This document shows positions 1-9,400 of a stretch of DNA of 64,000 bases, one piece after another (position 1 is the first letter of the stretch; each line of letters starts with the position of its first letter). Origin of the DNA: Butyrivibrio sp. (GTDB lineage: Bacteria; Bacillota; Clostridia; Lachnospirales; Lachnospiraceae). Below the pieces are notes generated by a model, which was not told the DNA's origin, searched no databases, and saw nothing but the letters and a program-made list of their open reading frames with translations. The stretch covers positions 1-64,000 of the forward strand of contig SVFY01000011.1 of assembly GCA_015056625.1 (NCBI GenBank), written 5' to 3'. A program made the translations under genes and the position numbers.

Positions 1-128
1 TCGTAATGGGTAACATCAAGTCTCAGTCAGTACAGATCAACAATGGTGCTGTTATCGAAGGTATGTGCTCACAGGCTTATGCTGATGTTAATCCTTCAGA
101 GTTCTTTGAGGGACTTAAGAATAAATAA
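1..128 (+). CDS. Bactofilin-like protein, C-terminal fragment
   Basis: Only the last 41 codons are present, ending with TAA at 126-128. The visible peptide contains GNIKSQSVQINNGAVIEGMC, which has the short alternating beta-strand pattern (G-I-S-V-I-GA-I-G) of the bactofilin/DUF583 polymer-forming cytoskeletal family. It does not match the C-terminal end of EF-Ts, the common upstream neighbour of pyrH. It ends 18 bases before pyrH and may be co-transcribed with it. The family call rests on a short fragment. Confidence 0.5.
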   Translation, partial: VMGNIKSQSVQINNGAVIEGMCSQAYADVNPSEFFEGLKNK

Positions 129-146
129 TTTAACCATGGAGACCAT

Positions 147-842
147 ATGAGAATATTATTAAAGCTCAGCGGAGAAGCCCTTGCCGGTGAAAAGAAGACA
201 GGCTTTGATGAGGAGACAGTTAGAAAAGTTGCACTTCAGGTAAAAAAGCTGGTTGACGACGGCGTACAGGTTGGTATCGTCATCGGAGGCGGCAATTTCT
301 GGAGAGGACGCAGCAGTGAAAATATTGATAGGGTAAAGGCTGACCAGATCGGTATGCTGGCTACTATCATGAACTGCATCTATGTTTCTGAAATATTCAG
401 AAGCGTAGGCATGATGACCAACATCCTTACACCATTTGAGTGTGGATCGTTTACAAAGCTCTTTTCCAAGGACAGAGCTAACAAGTACTTTGACAAGAAT
501 ATGGTGGTGTTCTTTGCAGGTGGCACAGGACATCCTTATTTCTCCACAGATACAGGCGTTGTGCTCAGGGCAATTGAGGTAGAGGCTGATTATATCCTCC
601 TTGCCAAGGCAATTGACGGGGTTTACGATTCTGACCCTGCAGTTAATCCTTCTGCTAAGAGATATGACACTATCTCTATCGACGATGTGATCAGTCAGAA
701 CCTTCAGGTTGTTGATATGACAGCATCAATCCTTGCAAGGGACAACAAGGTTCCTATGAGAGTATTCGCTCTACAGGAAGAGAACAGTATTGTCAAGGCT
801 GCAAGCGGAGACTTTAACGGTACAACAGTTACTACAAACTAA
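147..842 (+). CDS. pyrH: UMP kinase
   Basis: Phosphorylates UMP to UDP with ATP in pyrimidine nucleotide synthesis; cytoplasmic hexamer of the amino-acid-kinase fold. The 231 residues are close to the usual length of about 240. Visible signatures are LLKLSGEALAG at the N-terminus, GIVIGGGNFWRG near residue 45 (phosphate-binding glycine loop), and the C-terminal ADYILLAKAIDGVYDSDP nucleotide-binding region. The ATG at 147 follows a GGAG at about 138-141. It is followed after 21 bases by frr, the usual order in Firmicutes. Confidence 0.97.
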   Translation: MRILLKLSGEALAGEKKTGFDEETVRKVALQVKKLVDDGVQVGIVIGGGNFWRGRSSENIDRVKADQIGMLATIMNCIYVSEIFRSVGMMTNILTPFECGSFTKLFSKDRANKYFDKNMVVFFAGGTGHPYFSTDTGVVLRAIEVEADYILLAKAIDGVYDSDPAVNPSAKRYDTISIDDVISQNLQVVDMTASILARDNKVPMRVFALQEENSIVKAASGDFNGTTVTTN

Positions 843-863
843 ACCATATGGAGGAACAGGGGT

Positions 864-1415
864 ATGAACGAAAGACTTAAAACCTTTAATGACAAAATGC
901 AGAAATCCTATGATTTCCTTACAGAAGATCTTGCATCTATCCGTGCTGGAAGAGCTAATCCCAAGGTGCTGGACAAGATCAAGGTAGATTACTACGGAAC
1001 ACCAACACCGATCCAGCAGGTTGGTAACGTATCAGTTCCAGAGGCAAGGATCATCCAAATCGCTCCTTGGGACAAGAGTCTTATCAAGGACATTGAGAAG
1101 GCTATCATGGCATCTGATCTTGGTATCACACCAAGTAACGACGGTGCAGTTATCAGACTTGTTTTCCCAGAGCTCACAGAGGAGCGCAGAAAACAGCTCT
1201 CCAAGGACATCCGCAAGAAGGGCGAGGATGCCAAGGTTGCAGTAAGAAACGTTCGCCGTGACGGCAATGATTCCTTCAAGAAGCTTAAGGGAACTGAGGT
1301 TTCAGAGGATGAGATCGAAGATCTTAACGAAGAGCTTCAGAAGATCACTGACAAGTTTATCAAGGATATTGATAAGGCTATAGAAGATAAGACAAAAGAG
1401 ATAATGACAGTTTGA
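864..1415 (+). CDS. frr: Ribosome recycling factor
   Basis: Splits post-termination ribosomes together with EF-G. The 183 residues match the family length (about 185). The sequence begins with a three-helix-bundle type helix and shows the conserved RAGRANPKVLDKI segment near residue 28, the YYGTPTPIQQ hinge region and the basic ELTEERRKQLSKDIRKKGEDAKVAVRNVRRD helix. A GGAGG lies just upstream of the ATG. It sits between pyrH and uppS in one operon with short gaps. Confidence 0.97.
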   Translation: MNERLKTFNDKMQKSYDFLTEDLASIRAGRANPKVLDKIKVDYYGTPTPIQQVGNVSVPEARIIQIAPWDKSLIKDIEKAIMASDLGITPSNDGAVIRLVFPELTEERRKQLSKDIRKKGEDAKVAVRNVRRDGNDSFKKLKGTEVSEDEIEDLNEELQKITDKFIKDIDKAIEDKTKEIMTV

Positions 1416-1436
1416 TCTGCCATTAGTGGTGAAGTT

Positions 1437-2162
1437 ATGGAAGAAAATCTTAATATTCCTGCACATGTAGCTATCATTCTGGATGGCAACGGAAGATGGG
1501 CCAAACAGAAGGGCATGCCAAGAAATTATGGACATATGCAGGGCGCTAAGGCTGTAGAGGATATACTGGTTGATGCCAGAGATATGGGCATCAAGTACCT
1601 TACAGTTTATGCTTTCTCAACAGAGAACTGGAATCGTCCTGAGGCAGAGGTTTCTGCCCTCATGACGATTTTGCGTAATTACCTTAAGACCAGTATAAAG
1701 AAGTCAATGAAAAACAATGTCAGATGCAGGGTCATCGGCGAAAGAAGCAAGCTTTCTGACGACATCCAGGCTGCTATAAATGAGCTTGAGGATGCCACCA
1801 AGGACAACACAGGGCTTACCTTCACCATTGCTATCAATTATGGTAGCCGTGATGAGATAAGACGTGCAGTTAAAAAGATCGCTGACAAGGCTGTAAGAGG
1901 CGAGATCTCACCAGATGACATTACAGAGGAGATGATCTCCAAAAACCTGGACACTGACTTTTTGCCAGATCCTGACCTTCTTATCAGGACCTGTAACGAG
2001 CAGAGGATATCAAATTTCCTTCTGTGGCAGTGTGCCTATACTGAGTTTTATTACACTCCTGTGGCATGGCCTGACTTTAACAAGGCAGAGCTAATTAAGG
2101 CTGTAGAGTCTTATTCCACAAGAAACCGTAAGTTTGGCGGACTTAAGGAAGGCCAGCAATAA
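1437..2162 (+). CDS. uppS: Isoprenyl transferase (undecaprenyl diphosphate synthase)
   Basis: Cis-prenyltransferase that extends farnesyl-PP with isopentenyl-PP to give undecaprenyl-PP, the lipid carrier for peptidoglycan and other wall polymers. The 241 residues include the catalytic ILDGNGRWA motif near residue 14 and the C-terminal RTCNEQRISNFLLWQ motif; the usual form is RTSGEQR, so TC-N is a mild variant. It belongs to a group of four isoprenoid or envelope lipid genes here (uppS, cdsA, dxr, ispG). Confidence 0.95.
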   Translation: MEENLNIPAHVAIILDGNGRWAKQKGMPRNYGHMQGAKAVEDILVDARDMGIKYLTVYAFSTENWNRPEAEVSALMTILRNYLKTSIKKSMKNNVRCRVIGERSKLSDDIQAAINELEDATKDNTGLTFTIAINYGSRDEIRRAVKKIADKAVRGEISPDDITEEMISKNLDTDFLPDPDLLIRTCNEQRISNFLLWQCAYTEFYYTPVAWPDFNKAELIKAVESYSTRNRKFGGLKEGQQ

Positions 2163-2195
2163 TATCAGATCCAATTATGGGTCAAGAGGACAAAA

Positions 2196-3062
2196 GTGCC
2201 TTTTGACCCTCATTCTTATTTTAAAAGCGAGAACACAAAATTGAAGACCAGAGTTATTAGCGGAATAATAATAGGAGTGGTATTGGCAGCTGTGCTGATA
2301 CCAGGGGGATACGTTTTACTTGCAGCCCTGCTTGCAGTGTCACTTGTAGGCTACTTTGAGATGACAAGGGCCCTTGGAGTACACATAACAGGGAAAAAGC
2401 TAAATGCCCTTGAAGCCTGCGGATATGTAGCAACTGTGCTCCATTACGTTCAGATGATGCTTGTCAGGGATTACAGATATTTCATCTTTTCTGTGATGTT
2501 TGCATTTTTCCTGATAATGGTCTGCTACGTATTAACTTTCCCCAAGTACACTTCACACCAGGCAATCTATTGCTTCTTTAGCTTTTTATACGTGCCCATC
2601 AACCTTTCATTTATCTATCTTCTAAGGATAAGACCACTGGGAATATACTTTGCATGGATCCCATTTATTGCATGGATCTGTGATACATGCGCATATTTCG
2701 CAGGGCGTGCTTTTGGAAAACACAAGCTTGTTCCGATCCTCTCTCCCAAGAAGACCATTGAGGGTGCCATTGGCGGAACACTTGGCGCAATGGCTGTTGG
2801 AGCACTGTTTGGATATCTTTTGTATAACAATGTAACCCATAACACTGGCACAATATACGTTCTTATGATCATTACCTTTGTAGGAAGCATTATCTCTCAG
2901 CTTGGAGATCTTTTGGCTTCAGGCATAAAGAGAAATCACGAGATCAAGGATTACGGCCACATAATACCTGGACATGGAGGTATCATGGACCGTTTTGATT
3001 CAGTAATTTTCGTAACTCCATGTATTTATTTCTTGTCAGTTGTGCTGACAAAGATCATGTAA
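2196..3062 (+). CDS. cdsA: Phosphatidate cytidylyltransferase
   Basis: Makes CDP-diacylglycerol from phosphatidate and CTP for phospholipid synthesis; integral membrane protein. The 288-residue product has many hydrophobic segments and the C-terminal family signature with GDLLASGIKRNHEIKDYG followed by IPGHGGIMDRFDS. The start is a GTG at 2196 with AAGAGGA about 5 bases upstream; the first roughly 14 residues are soluble before the membrane part begins. It lies 33 bases after uppS. Confidence 0.94.
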   Translation: MPFDPHSYFKSENTKLKTRVISGIIIGVVLAAVLIPGGYVLLAALLAVSLVGYFEMTRALGVHITGKKLNALEACGYVATVLHYVQMMLVRDYRYFIFSVMFAFFLIMVCYVLTFPKYTSHQAIYCFFSFLYVPINLSFIYLLRIRPLGIYFAWIPFIAWICDTCAYFAGRAFGKHKLVPILSPKKTIEGAIGGTLGAMAVGALFGYLLYNNVTHNTGTIYVLMIITFVGSIISQLGDLLASGIKRNHEIKDYGHIIPGHGGIMDRFDSVIFVTPCIYFLSVVLTKIM

Positions 3063-3086
3063 CAGCAATAAAAAGGAAATGCATTT

Positions 3087-4235
3087 ATGCGTAAGATAGT
3101 ACTTCTTGGATCAACAGGATCCATTGGAACCCAGACCCTTGACGTTGTAAGAAACAACAAAGAGGAGCTTGAGGTAGTTGGAATAGCTGCAAACAGCAGC
3201 GTAGATAAAGTTGAAGAGCAGGTCAGAGAATTCCATCCAAGGTACGTTGCCATGTTTGACAGTAAGGCAGCAGCAGAGCTCAAGGATAGGAGCAGGGACC
3301 TTGGAATAGATGTCCTTTCAGGAATGGAGGGACTTCTTGAGATAGTTTCTGTCCCTGAGGCAGATACAGTTCTTACAGCAGTTGTAGGAATGATCGGCAT
3401 TCAGCCCACCATCAGAGCTATAGAAGCGGGAAAAGATATTGCCCTTGCCAACAAAGAAACTCTTGTCTGTGCAGGGCACATCATCATGCCTCTTGCCAGG
3501 GAAAAAGGCGTTTCTATCCTGCCTGTTGATTCAGAGCACAGCGCTATTTTCCAGTCTCTTAATGGTGAGCCAAGGGACAAGGTGGAAAAGATCCTTCTGA
3601 CAGCCAGTGGCGGACCCTTCAGGGGCAAAAAGAGATCTGAGCTGGAAAAAATGACAGCTGCTGATGCACTCAAGCACCCCAACTGGGACATGGGCCCCAA
3701 GGTTACCATCGATTCCTCATCTCTTGTGAACAAGGGGCTTGAAGTCATGGAGGCCAGATGGCTCTTTGACGTATCCCTTGATAACATTGAGGTTGTCGTT
3801 CACCCTCAGAGCATTGTCCACAGCGCAGTTCAGTATGTGGACGGCGCAGTTATGGCACAGCTTGGAGTTCCGGATATGAAGCTTCCTATCCAGTACGCAC
3901 TTTTTTACCCGGATCGTCGTCCCATGGCGGAAAAGAGACTTGACCTGTTTGAGCTTCACAGCCTGACATTTGAAAAGCCTGATACAGATACTTTCAGAGG
4001 CCTTAAGCTGGCATTTGATGCAGCAAGGCGCGGCGGCAGCATGCCAACAGTATTTAACGCAGCCAACGAGATGGCAGTTAAGAGATTCTTAAAGGGAGAT
4101 ATCAGATATCTCCAGATCTACGAGATGATAGAAAAAGCTATGGAGAACCACAAGGTTATAGAAAATCCTGACGTAAGTCAGATCCTTGCGGTAGAGAAGG
4201 AAACCTATGACTTCCTTGAAAATCTTGCTCTCTGA
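3087..4235 (+). CDS. dxr: 1-deoxy-D-xylulose 5-phosphate reductoisomerase
   Basis: Second step of the MEP isoprenoid pathway: converts DXP to MEP with NADPH and a divalent metal. The 382 residues are the normal length. The NADPH-binding LLGSTGSIGTQTLDV lies at residues 5-19; the metal and substrate region LPVDSEHSAIFQ and the SSSLVNKGLEVMEARWLF helix are visible. It shares the operon with ispG; ispH of the same pathway is at 29.6 kb. Confidence 0.97.
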   Translation: MRKIVLLGSTGSIGTQTLDVVRNNKEELEVVGIAANSSVDKVEEQVREFHPRYVAMFDSKAAAELKDRSRDLGIDVLSGMEGLLEIVSVPEADTVLTAVVGMIGIQPTIRAIEAGKDIALANKETLVCAGHIIMPLAREKGVSILPVDSEHSAIFQSLNGEPRDKVEKILLTASGGPFRGKKRSELEKMTAADALKHPNWDMGPKVTIDSSSLVNKGLEVMEARWLFDVSLDNIEVVVHPQSIVHSAVQYVDGAVMAQLGVPDMKLPIQYALFYPDRRPMAEKRLDLFELHSLTFEKPDTDTFRGLKLAFDAARRGGSMPTVFNAANEMAVKRFLKGDIRYLQIYEMIEKAMENHKVIENPDVSQILAVEKETYDFLENLAL

Positions 4236-4267
4236 TAGCTTAATAATAAAAGGATTTTACTAAGACA

Positions 4268-5320
4268 ATGATAGTTAGTGTACTTATTTTCTTTCTAATA
4301 TTTGGAATATTGGTCACTTCCCACGAGTTTGGCCATTTCATCATTGCCAAGTCAAGCGGCATCAGGGTCAATGAGTTTTTTGTAGGAATGGGACCAACCC
4401 TCTGGAAAAAGAAAAAGGGAGAGACCCTCTACAGCATCAAGCTCCTTCCTATTGGCGGAGCATGCGTCTTCGACGGAATGGATCCGGTGGCAGAGGACAA
4501 GGAAGGATACGATGAGCACTCATTTTTAAATGCCCCTGTGTGGAGGAGGATAGCAACTCTTTTTGCAGGACCATTTGCGAACTTTATTATCGCTTATATC
4601 CTTGCAGTTATCCTGGTCAGCTTTGCAGCCTGGGATTTCCCTGTTATCAGCAAGATGACAGAGGATTCAGCAGCTACTGAGGCGGGACTTCTTCCCGGGG
4701 ATAAGTTTATCAGTATTGACGGTGAGAAGGTCCACATGGCCGGCGAAGTTACCATGATTTCCCAGTTTGCAGAAGGAAGTCCCATGGACATCGTCTATGA
4801 AAGAGACGGGGAGATACATGAGACAACTCTCGTACCCAAGTACGATGAAGATGCTGGAAGATATTACATGGGGATCTACCTTGGGGAGTATGGCAGCATT
4901 GAGGGGCCACAGGCTCTTAAGTACGCATGGTATGAGGTTCGCTACTACTTTAAGACCACCTACAGGAGCCTTGCGCTTTTAATTAAAGGCAAGCTCAGCA
5001 AGGACGACGTTTCAGGACCTGTGGGTATGGTGAAAATAGTGGATGACACCTATGAAGAGGTTAAGCCCTACGGCGTATCGGCAGTGGTACTTACCATGCT
5101 GTCGCTGACAGTTCTTTTGTCCGTGAACCTTGGAGTTATGAACCTTCTGCCACTTCCTGCGCTGGATGGCGGAAGACTGGTATTCCAGTTTATTGAGGTT
5201 ATAGTAGGTAAGCCTGTTCCACCGGAAAAAGAGGGCTTTGTCCACATGGTGGGAATGCTGGCGCTACTGGGACTTATGGTATTTGTTCTGTTTAATGACA
5301 TAACAAAATTCACCAGATGA
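4268..5320 (+). CDS. rseP: Site-2 membrane metalloprotease RseP/RasP
   Basis: Intramembrane zinc protease that cleaves membrane-anchored regulatory proteins and signal peptide remnants. The 350 residues begin with a membrane helix carrying the zinc motif HEFGHF near residue 20. A PDZ domain follows in the middle (LLPGDKFISIDGEKV region). The C-terminal LLPLPALDGGRLVFQ is the second conserved metal-site region, in a further membrane helix. The dxr-rseP-ispG order is standard in Firmicutes. Confidence 0.95.
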   Translation: MIVSVLIFFLIFGILVTSHEFGHFIIAKSSGIRVNEFFVGMGPTLWKKKKGETLYSIKLLPIGGACVFDGMDPVAEDKEGYDEHSFLNAPVWRRIATLFAGPFANFIIAYILAVILVSFAAWDFPVISKMTEDSAATEAGLLPGDKFISIDGEKVHMAGEVTMISQFAEGSPMDIVYERDGEIHETTLVPKYDEDAGRYYMGIYLGEYGSIEGPQALKYAWYEVRYYFKTTYRSLALLIKGKLSKDDVSGPVGMVKIVDDTYEEVKPYGVSAVVLTMLSLTVLLSVNLGVMNLLPLPALDGGRLVFQFIEVIVGKPVPPEKEGFVHMVGMLALLGLMVFVLFNDITKFTR

Positions 5321-5336
5321 TTTAAGAGGTTGAAAG

Positions 5337-6395
5337 ATGGCATATAGAGATAATACTAAGGTAATACATATAGGCGACAGAGTTATCGGTGGAGGCAATC
5401 CTGTTCTGATCCAGTCCATGACCAACACCAAGACTGAGGATGTAAAGGCCACAGTTGCCCAGATCTTAAGACTCCAGGAGGCAGGGTGCGAGATCATAAG
5501 AAGCACTGTGCCAACTTTGGAGGCAGCCAAGGCTATTTCTGAGATCAAAAAACAGATCAGCATCCCTATCGTTGCTGACATTCATTTTGATTACAAAATG
5601 GCAATTGCAGCTATGGAAAATGGAGCCGACAAGATCAGGATCAACCCGGGTAACATCGGATCCAGGGACCGCATAGCAGCTGTCGTTTCCTGCGCAAAAG
5701 AAAGAAATATCCCTATCAGAGTTGGCGTTAACAGCGGCTCTCTTGAAAAGAATCTTGTAGAAAAATACGGCGGAGTTACTGCAGAGGGCCTTGTAGAGAG
5801 CGCCCTTGATAAGATCGGAATAATAGAGGATCTTGGCTACGACAACATGGTTGTGAGCATCAAATCCTCAAATGTCATGCTCTGTGTCAAGGCTCACGAG
5901 CTTTTGGCAGAAAAGTGCAGCTATCCTCTCCACGTTGGTATCACAGAGGCTGGAACAGTTTATGGCGGCAATATCAAGTCATCTGTAGGCCTTGGCATAA
6001 TCTTAAATGAGGGCATTGGCGATACCATCAGAGTTTCCCTTTCAGGAGATCCTGTGGAGGAGATCAAGACAGCCAAGACTATTCTTAAGACCCTCGGCAT
6101 GAGAAAGGGCGGAATAGAAGTTGTTTCCTGCCCAACCTGCGGAAGGACCAACATCGACCTTATAGGACTTGCCAACGCAGTAGAAAACATGGTCCAGGGC
6201 TATGATCTTGATATCAAGGTTGCAGTTATGGGATGCGCTGTAAATGGACCTGGGGAGGCCAGAGAGGCAGACATCGGAATTGCAGGAGGACTTCATGAGG
6301 GCCTTCTTATCAAGAAGGGCGAGGTTGTCAAAAAGGTTCCGGAAGATCAGCTGCTTCAGACTTTAAAGGATGAGCTTGATTCTTTTGTTAAGTAG
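5337..6395 (+). CDS. ispG: (E)-4-hydroxy-3-methylbut-2-enyl-diphosphate synthase
   Basis: Iron-sulfur enzyme of the MEP pathway that converts ME-cPP to HMBPP. The 352 residues are the short bacterial form: a TIM barrel followed by a 4Fe-4S domain with CPTCGR near residue 265 and CAVNGPGEA near residue 300, giving the three cluster cysteines. It is 16 bases after rseP and followed by polC after 35 bases, so it probably shares the transcript. Confidence 0.96.
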   Translation: MAYRDNTKVIHIGDRVIGGGNPVLIQSMTNTKTEDVKATVAQILRLQEAGCEIIRSTVPTLEAAKAISEIKKQISIPIVADIHFDYKMAIAAMENGADKIRINPGNIGSRDRIAAVVSCAKERNIPIRVGVNSGSLEKNLVEKYGGVTAEGLVESALDKIGIIEDLGYDNMVVSIKSSNVMLCVKAHELLAEKCSYPLHVGITEAGTVYGGNIKSSVGLGIILNEGIGDTIRVSLSGDPVEEIKTAKTILKTLGMRKGGIEVVSCPTCGRTNIDLIGLANAVENMVQGYDLDIKVAVMGCAVNGPGEAREADIGIAGGLHEGLLIKKGEVVKKVPEDQLLQTLKDELDSFVK

Positions 6396-6430
6396 TTTTT
6401 TGTGAAGTTTTGTGAGGAAGCATTAGTTTT

Positions 6431-9400
6431 ATGGGGAAGGCATTTTTTGAAGTTTTTCCGGGTCTAAAGCTTGATTCAAAGACAAGTGAGATCATGGAGC
6501 AGACCAATGTTACAAAAGTCTCTACTACTCGTAAGCAGGACTTTATCAGAATATATATCGAGAGCAACAATCTGATCGACAAGTCAGACATCAGAAGGGC
6601 AGAGGATGGTATTAGGAAGCAGCTTTTTAAAGACCAGGACATCACCATCAAGATCTACGAGAAATTTTCACTTTCTGCCCAGTACACACCAGAGAATTTA
6701 TTAGATCTATACAGAGAGAGCATTGAGCTTGAACTTAGGGACTATGACCATATGGAGTATAGTCTCTTTCGTTCGGCTTCTTTTTTATACCCTGATCAGG
6801 ACAATGTTATTGTAAGGCTCGAGGACAGCGTCGTGGGGAAAAGAAAAGCTCCCGACCTTGTGAGAGTCTTATCCAAGATCTTCAATGAGAGGTGCGGACT
6901 TTCAGTAGTCATTTCTCCTGAGTTTGTTGAAGTGGAGAAAGAGGACAAGGAGCCGGACTACAGCCAGGAAGCTGGAAAGATGGCTAAAAAGCTTGAGGAC
7001 CTTGAAGCAAAGAGCCAGGAAAAGGAAGAGAAAGAAAAGGAGAAGGAAAGCGCTAAAGCTGAAACTACTCCTGCTGCCAAGAATACAAAGTTTGAAGGAA
7101 AATCACTTCCTTCAGGTGCCAAGGGAAAGGGCTTTGGCAAAAGAGAATTCAGCTCCAGCTACAAAAAGTCTGACAATCCTGATGTTATCTTTGGAAGAGA
7201 CTTTGATGATGAAGCCATGAAGCTTGTTGACCTTATGGGCGAGCTTGGAGAAGTCACTATCCATGGCAAGATCATCGAGTATGACCAGAGGGATATAAGG
7301 AATGAGAAGACAATTCTCATATTTGCTGTAACTGATTTTACAGATTCAATTGCAGTGAAGATGTTCGTGAATACTGAAGACGTCCCTGACATTACCAAGG
7401 ACATCAAGATGGGCGCCTTTGTTAAGATCAAGGGTATTGCAGCTGTTGATAAATTTGACCATGAGCTTTCCATACAGTCTGTTGTTGGAGTCAAGAAGAT
7501 CTCTGACTTTACAGTAAAGCGAAAAGATATGGCTGAGGTCAAGAGAGTAGAGCTCCACTGCCATACCAAGATGAGCGACATGGACGGCGTATCTGAGGTC
7601 AAGGATATTGTAAAGCAGGCCTATAAGTGGGGAATGCCTGGTATCGCCATTACGGACCACGGCGTTGTACAGGCTCTTACAGATGCAAACCACGTTTGGG
7701 AAGATCTCTACAAAGAAGAAAAAGGCCGCCGCAAGGAAGCAGGAGAGCCTCCTATAGAAAGGCAGGATTTCTTTAAGCTGATACTGGGCGTCGAGGCATA
7801 CGTAGTAGATGACCTTAAAGAGATCGTGGTAAATGATAAAGGCCAGAGCATTGATGACACCACCTTTGTAGTCTTTGATATTGAGACAACAGGTTTTTCA
7901 CCTATAAAAAACAAGATAATTGAAATTGGCGCCGTTAAGATCAAAAACGGCGAGATAATAGACAGATTTTCGGAGTTCATCAATCCTCAGGTTCCAATAC
8001 CCTACAGGATAACCAAGCTCACCAGCATAACTGATGACATGGTCATGGATGCTCCCACAAGGGAAGTCATCATTCCTAAATTTGTTGAGTTCTGCAAAGA
8101 CGCTGTCCTTGTAGGACATAACGTTACCTTTGATATCAGCTTTATCAACCAGAACTGCAAGGAACTTGATATTGATGTTGATTACACAACGGTAGATACA
8201 TTGTGGCTTTCAAGGTACTTCTTCCCGCTGCAGGCCAAGCACACCCTTGATGCGGTAGCCAAGACTCTGAACATTGTCCTTGAACACCACCACAGGGCTG
8301 TTGATGATGCTGAGTGTACAGCACTTATATTTAACAAGTTTGTACCTATGCTCAAGGAGCAGGGTGCTTTGGACCTTACCCAGGTCAACATACTTGGTAA
8401 GCCAACTCCTGAGATGATAAGGCATCTTCGCCCTAACCACTGCATCATCCTTGCCAAGAATACCCTTGGAAGAGTCAATCTCTATACCCTTGTCAGCAAG
8501 TCCCATATTGATTACTTTAGAAGGTTCCCTCTTATTCCCAAGAGCGAGCTTATCAAGTACAGAGAGGGCCTTATCGTTGGAAGTGCATGCTGCGCAGGCG
8601 AGCTCTACGGCGCTGTTGTGGAGGGAAGACCTCCGGAAGAGATCGCCAGACTTGTAAGCTTTTATGACTATTTGGAGATCCAGCCTGTCGCCAACAACCA
8701 TTTCATGGTGGACAGCGAGAGGTATGAGGATATTAACAGCGACGATGACATAAGGGAGATCAACAAGGAGATCATAAGGCTTGGAGAGCAGTTCAATAAG
8801 CCTGTTGTTGCTACCTGTGACGCTCACTTTTTAAATCCTGAGGACGAGATCTACAGGACCATCATCATGGCAGGAAAGGGTATGAACGACGAAGAGCCGG
8901 CACCTCTTTACCTTAGGACCACTGACGAGATGATGGCTGAATTTGACTATCTTGGAGGAGAAAAGGCCAGGGAGATCGTTGTGGACAACACAAGGAAAAT
9001 CCTTGATATGTGTGATTCCATTTCTCCTGTGCGTCCTGATAAATGTGCCCCTGTCATTGAAAACAGTGACAGCATCCTGACCAAGATCTGCTACGACAAG
9101 GCCCATGAGATATACGGAGAAGATCTTCCTGAGATAGTACAGGAGCGTCTTGAGAGGGAGCTTAACTCTATTATCAAGAACGGTTTCGCGGTTATGTATA
9201 TCATTGCCCAGAAACTGGTTTGGAAGTCAGTTGAGGACGGGTATCTGGTAGGCTCCAGAGGATCAGTAGGATCATCCTTTGTTGCCTTTGCCTCTGGTAT
9301 CACTGAGGTTAATTCACTTAGTCCTCACTATGTGTGCCCTAAGTGCAAATTCAGCGATTTTGATTCGCCGGAGGTTCTGGCCTTTGGCGGTAACTCAGGC

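Noticed and set aside
1-128. tsf (EF-Ts) as the gene upstream of pyrH
   Set aside because: Expected from common gene order, but the 41 visible residues show a bactofilin-like repeat pattern and do not resemble the EF-Ts C-terminus.
8210-8827. Long open frame antisense to polC (205 codons)
   Set aside because: It lies entirely within polC, has no ribosome site or recognisable domain, and polC is intact with all motifs in the sense frame.
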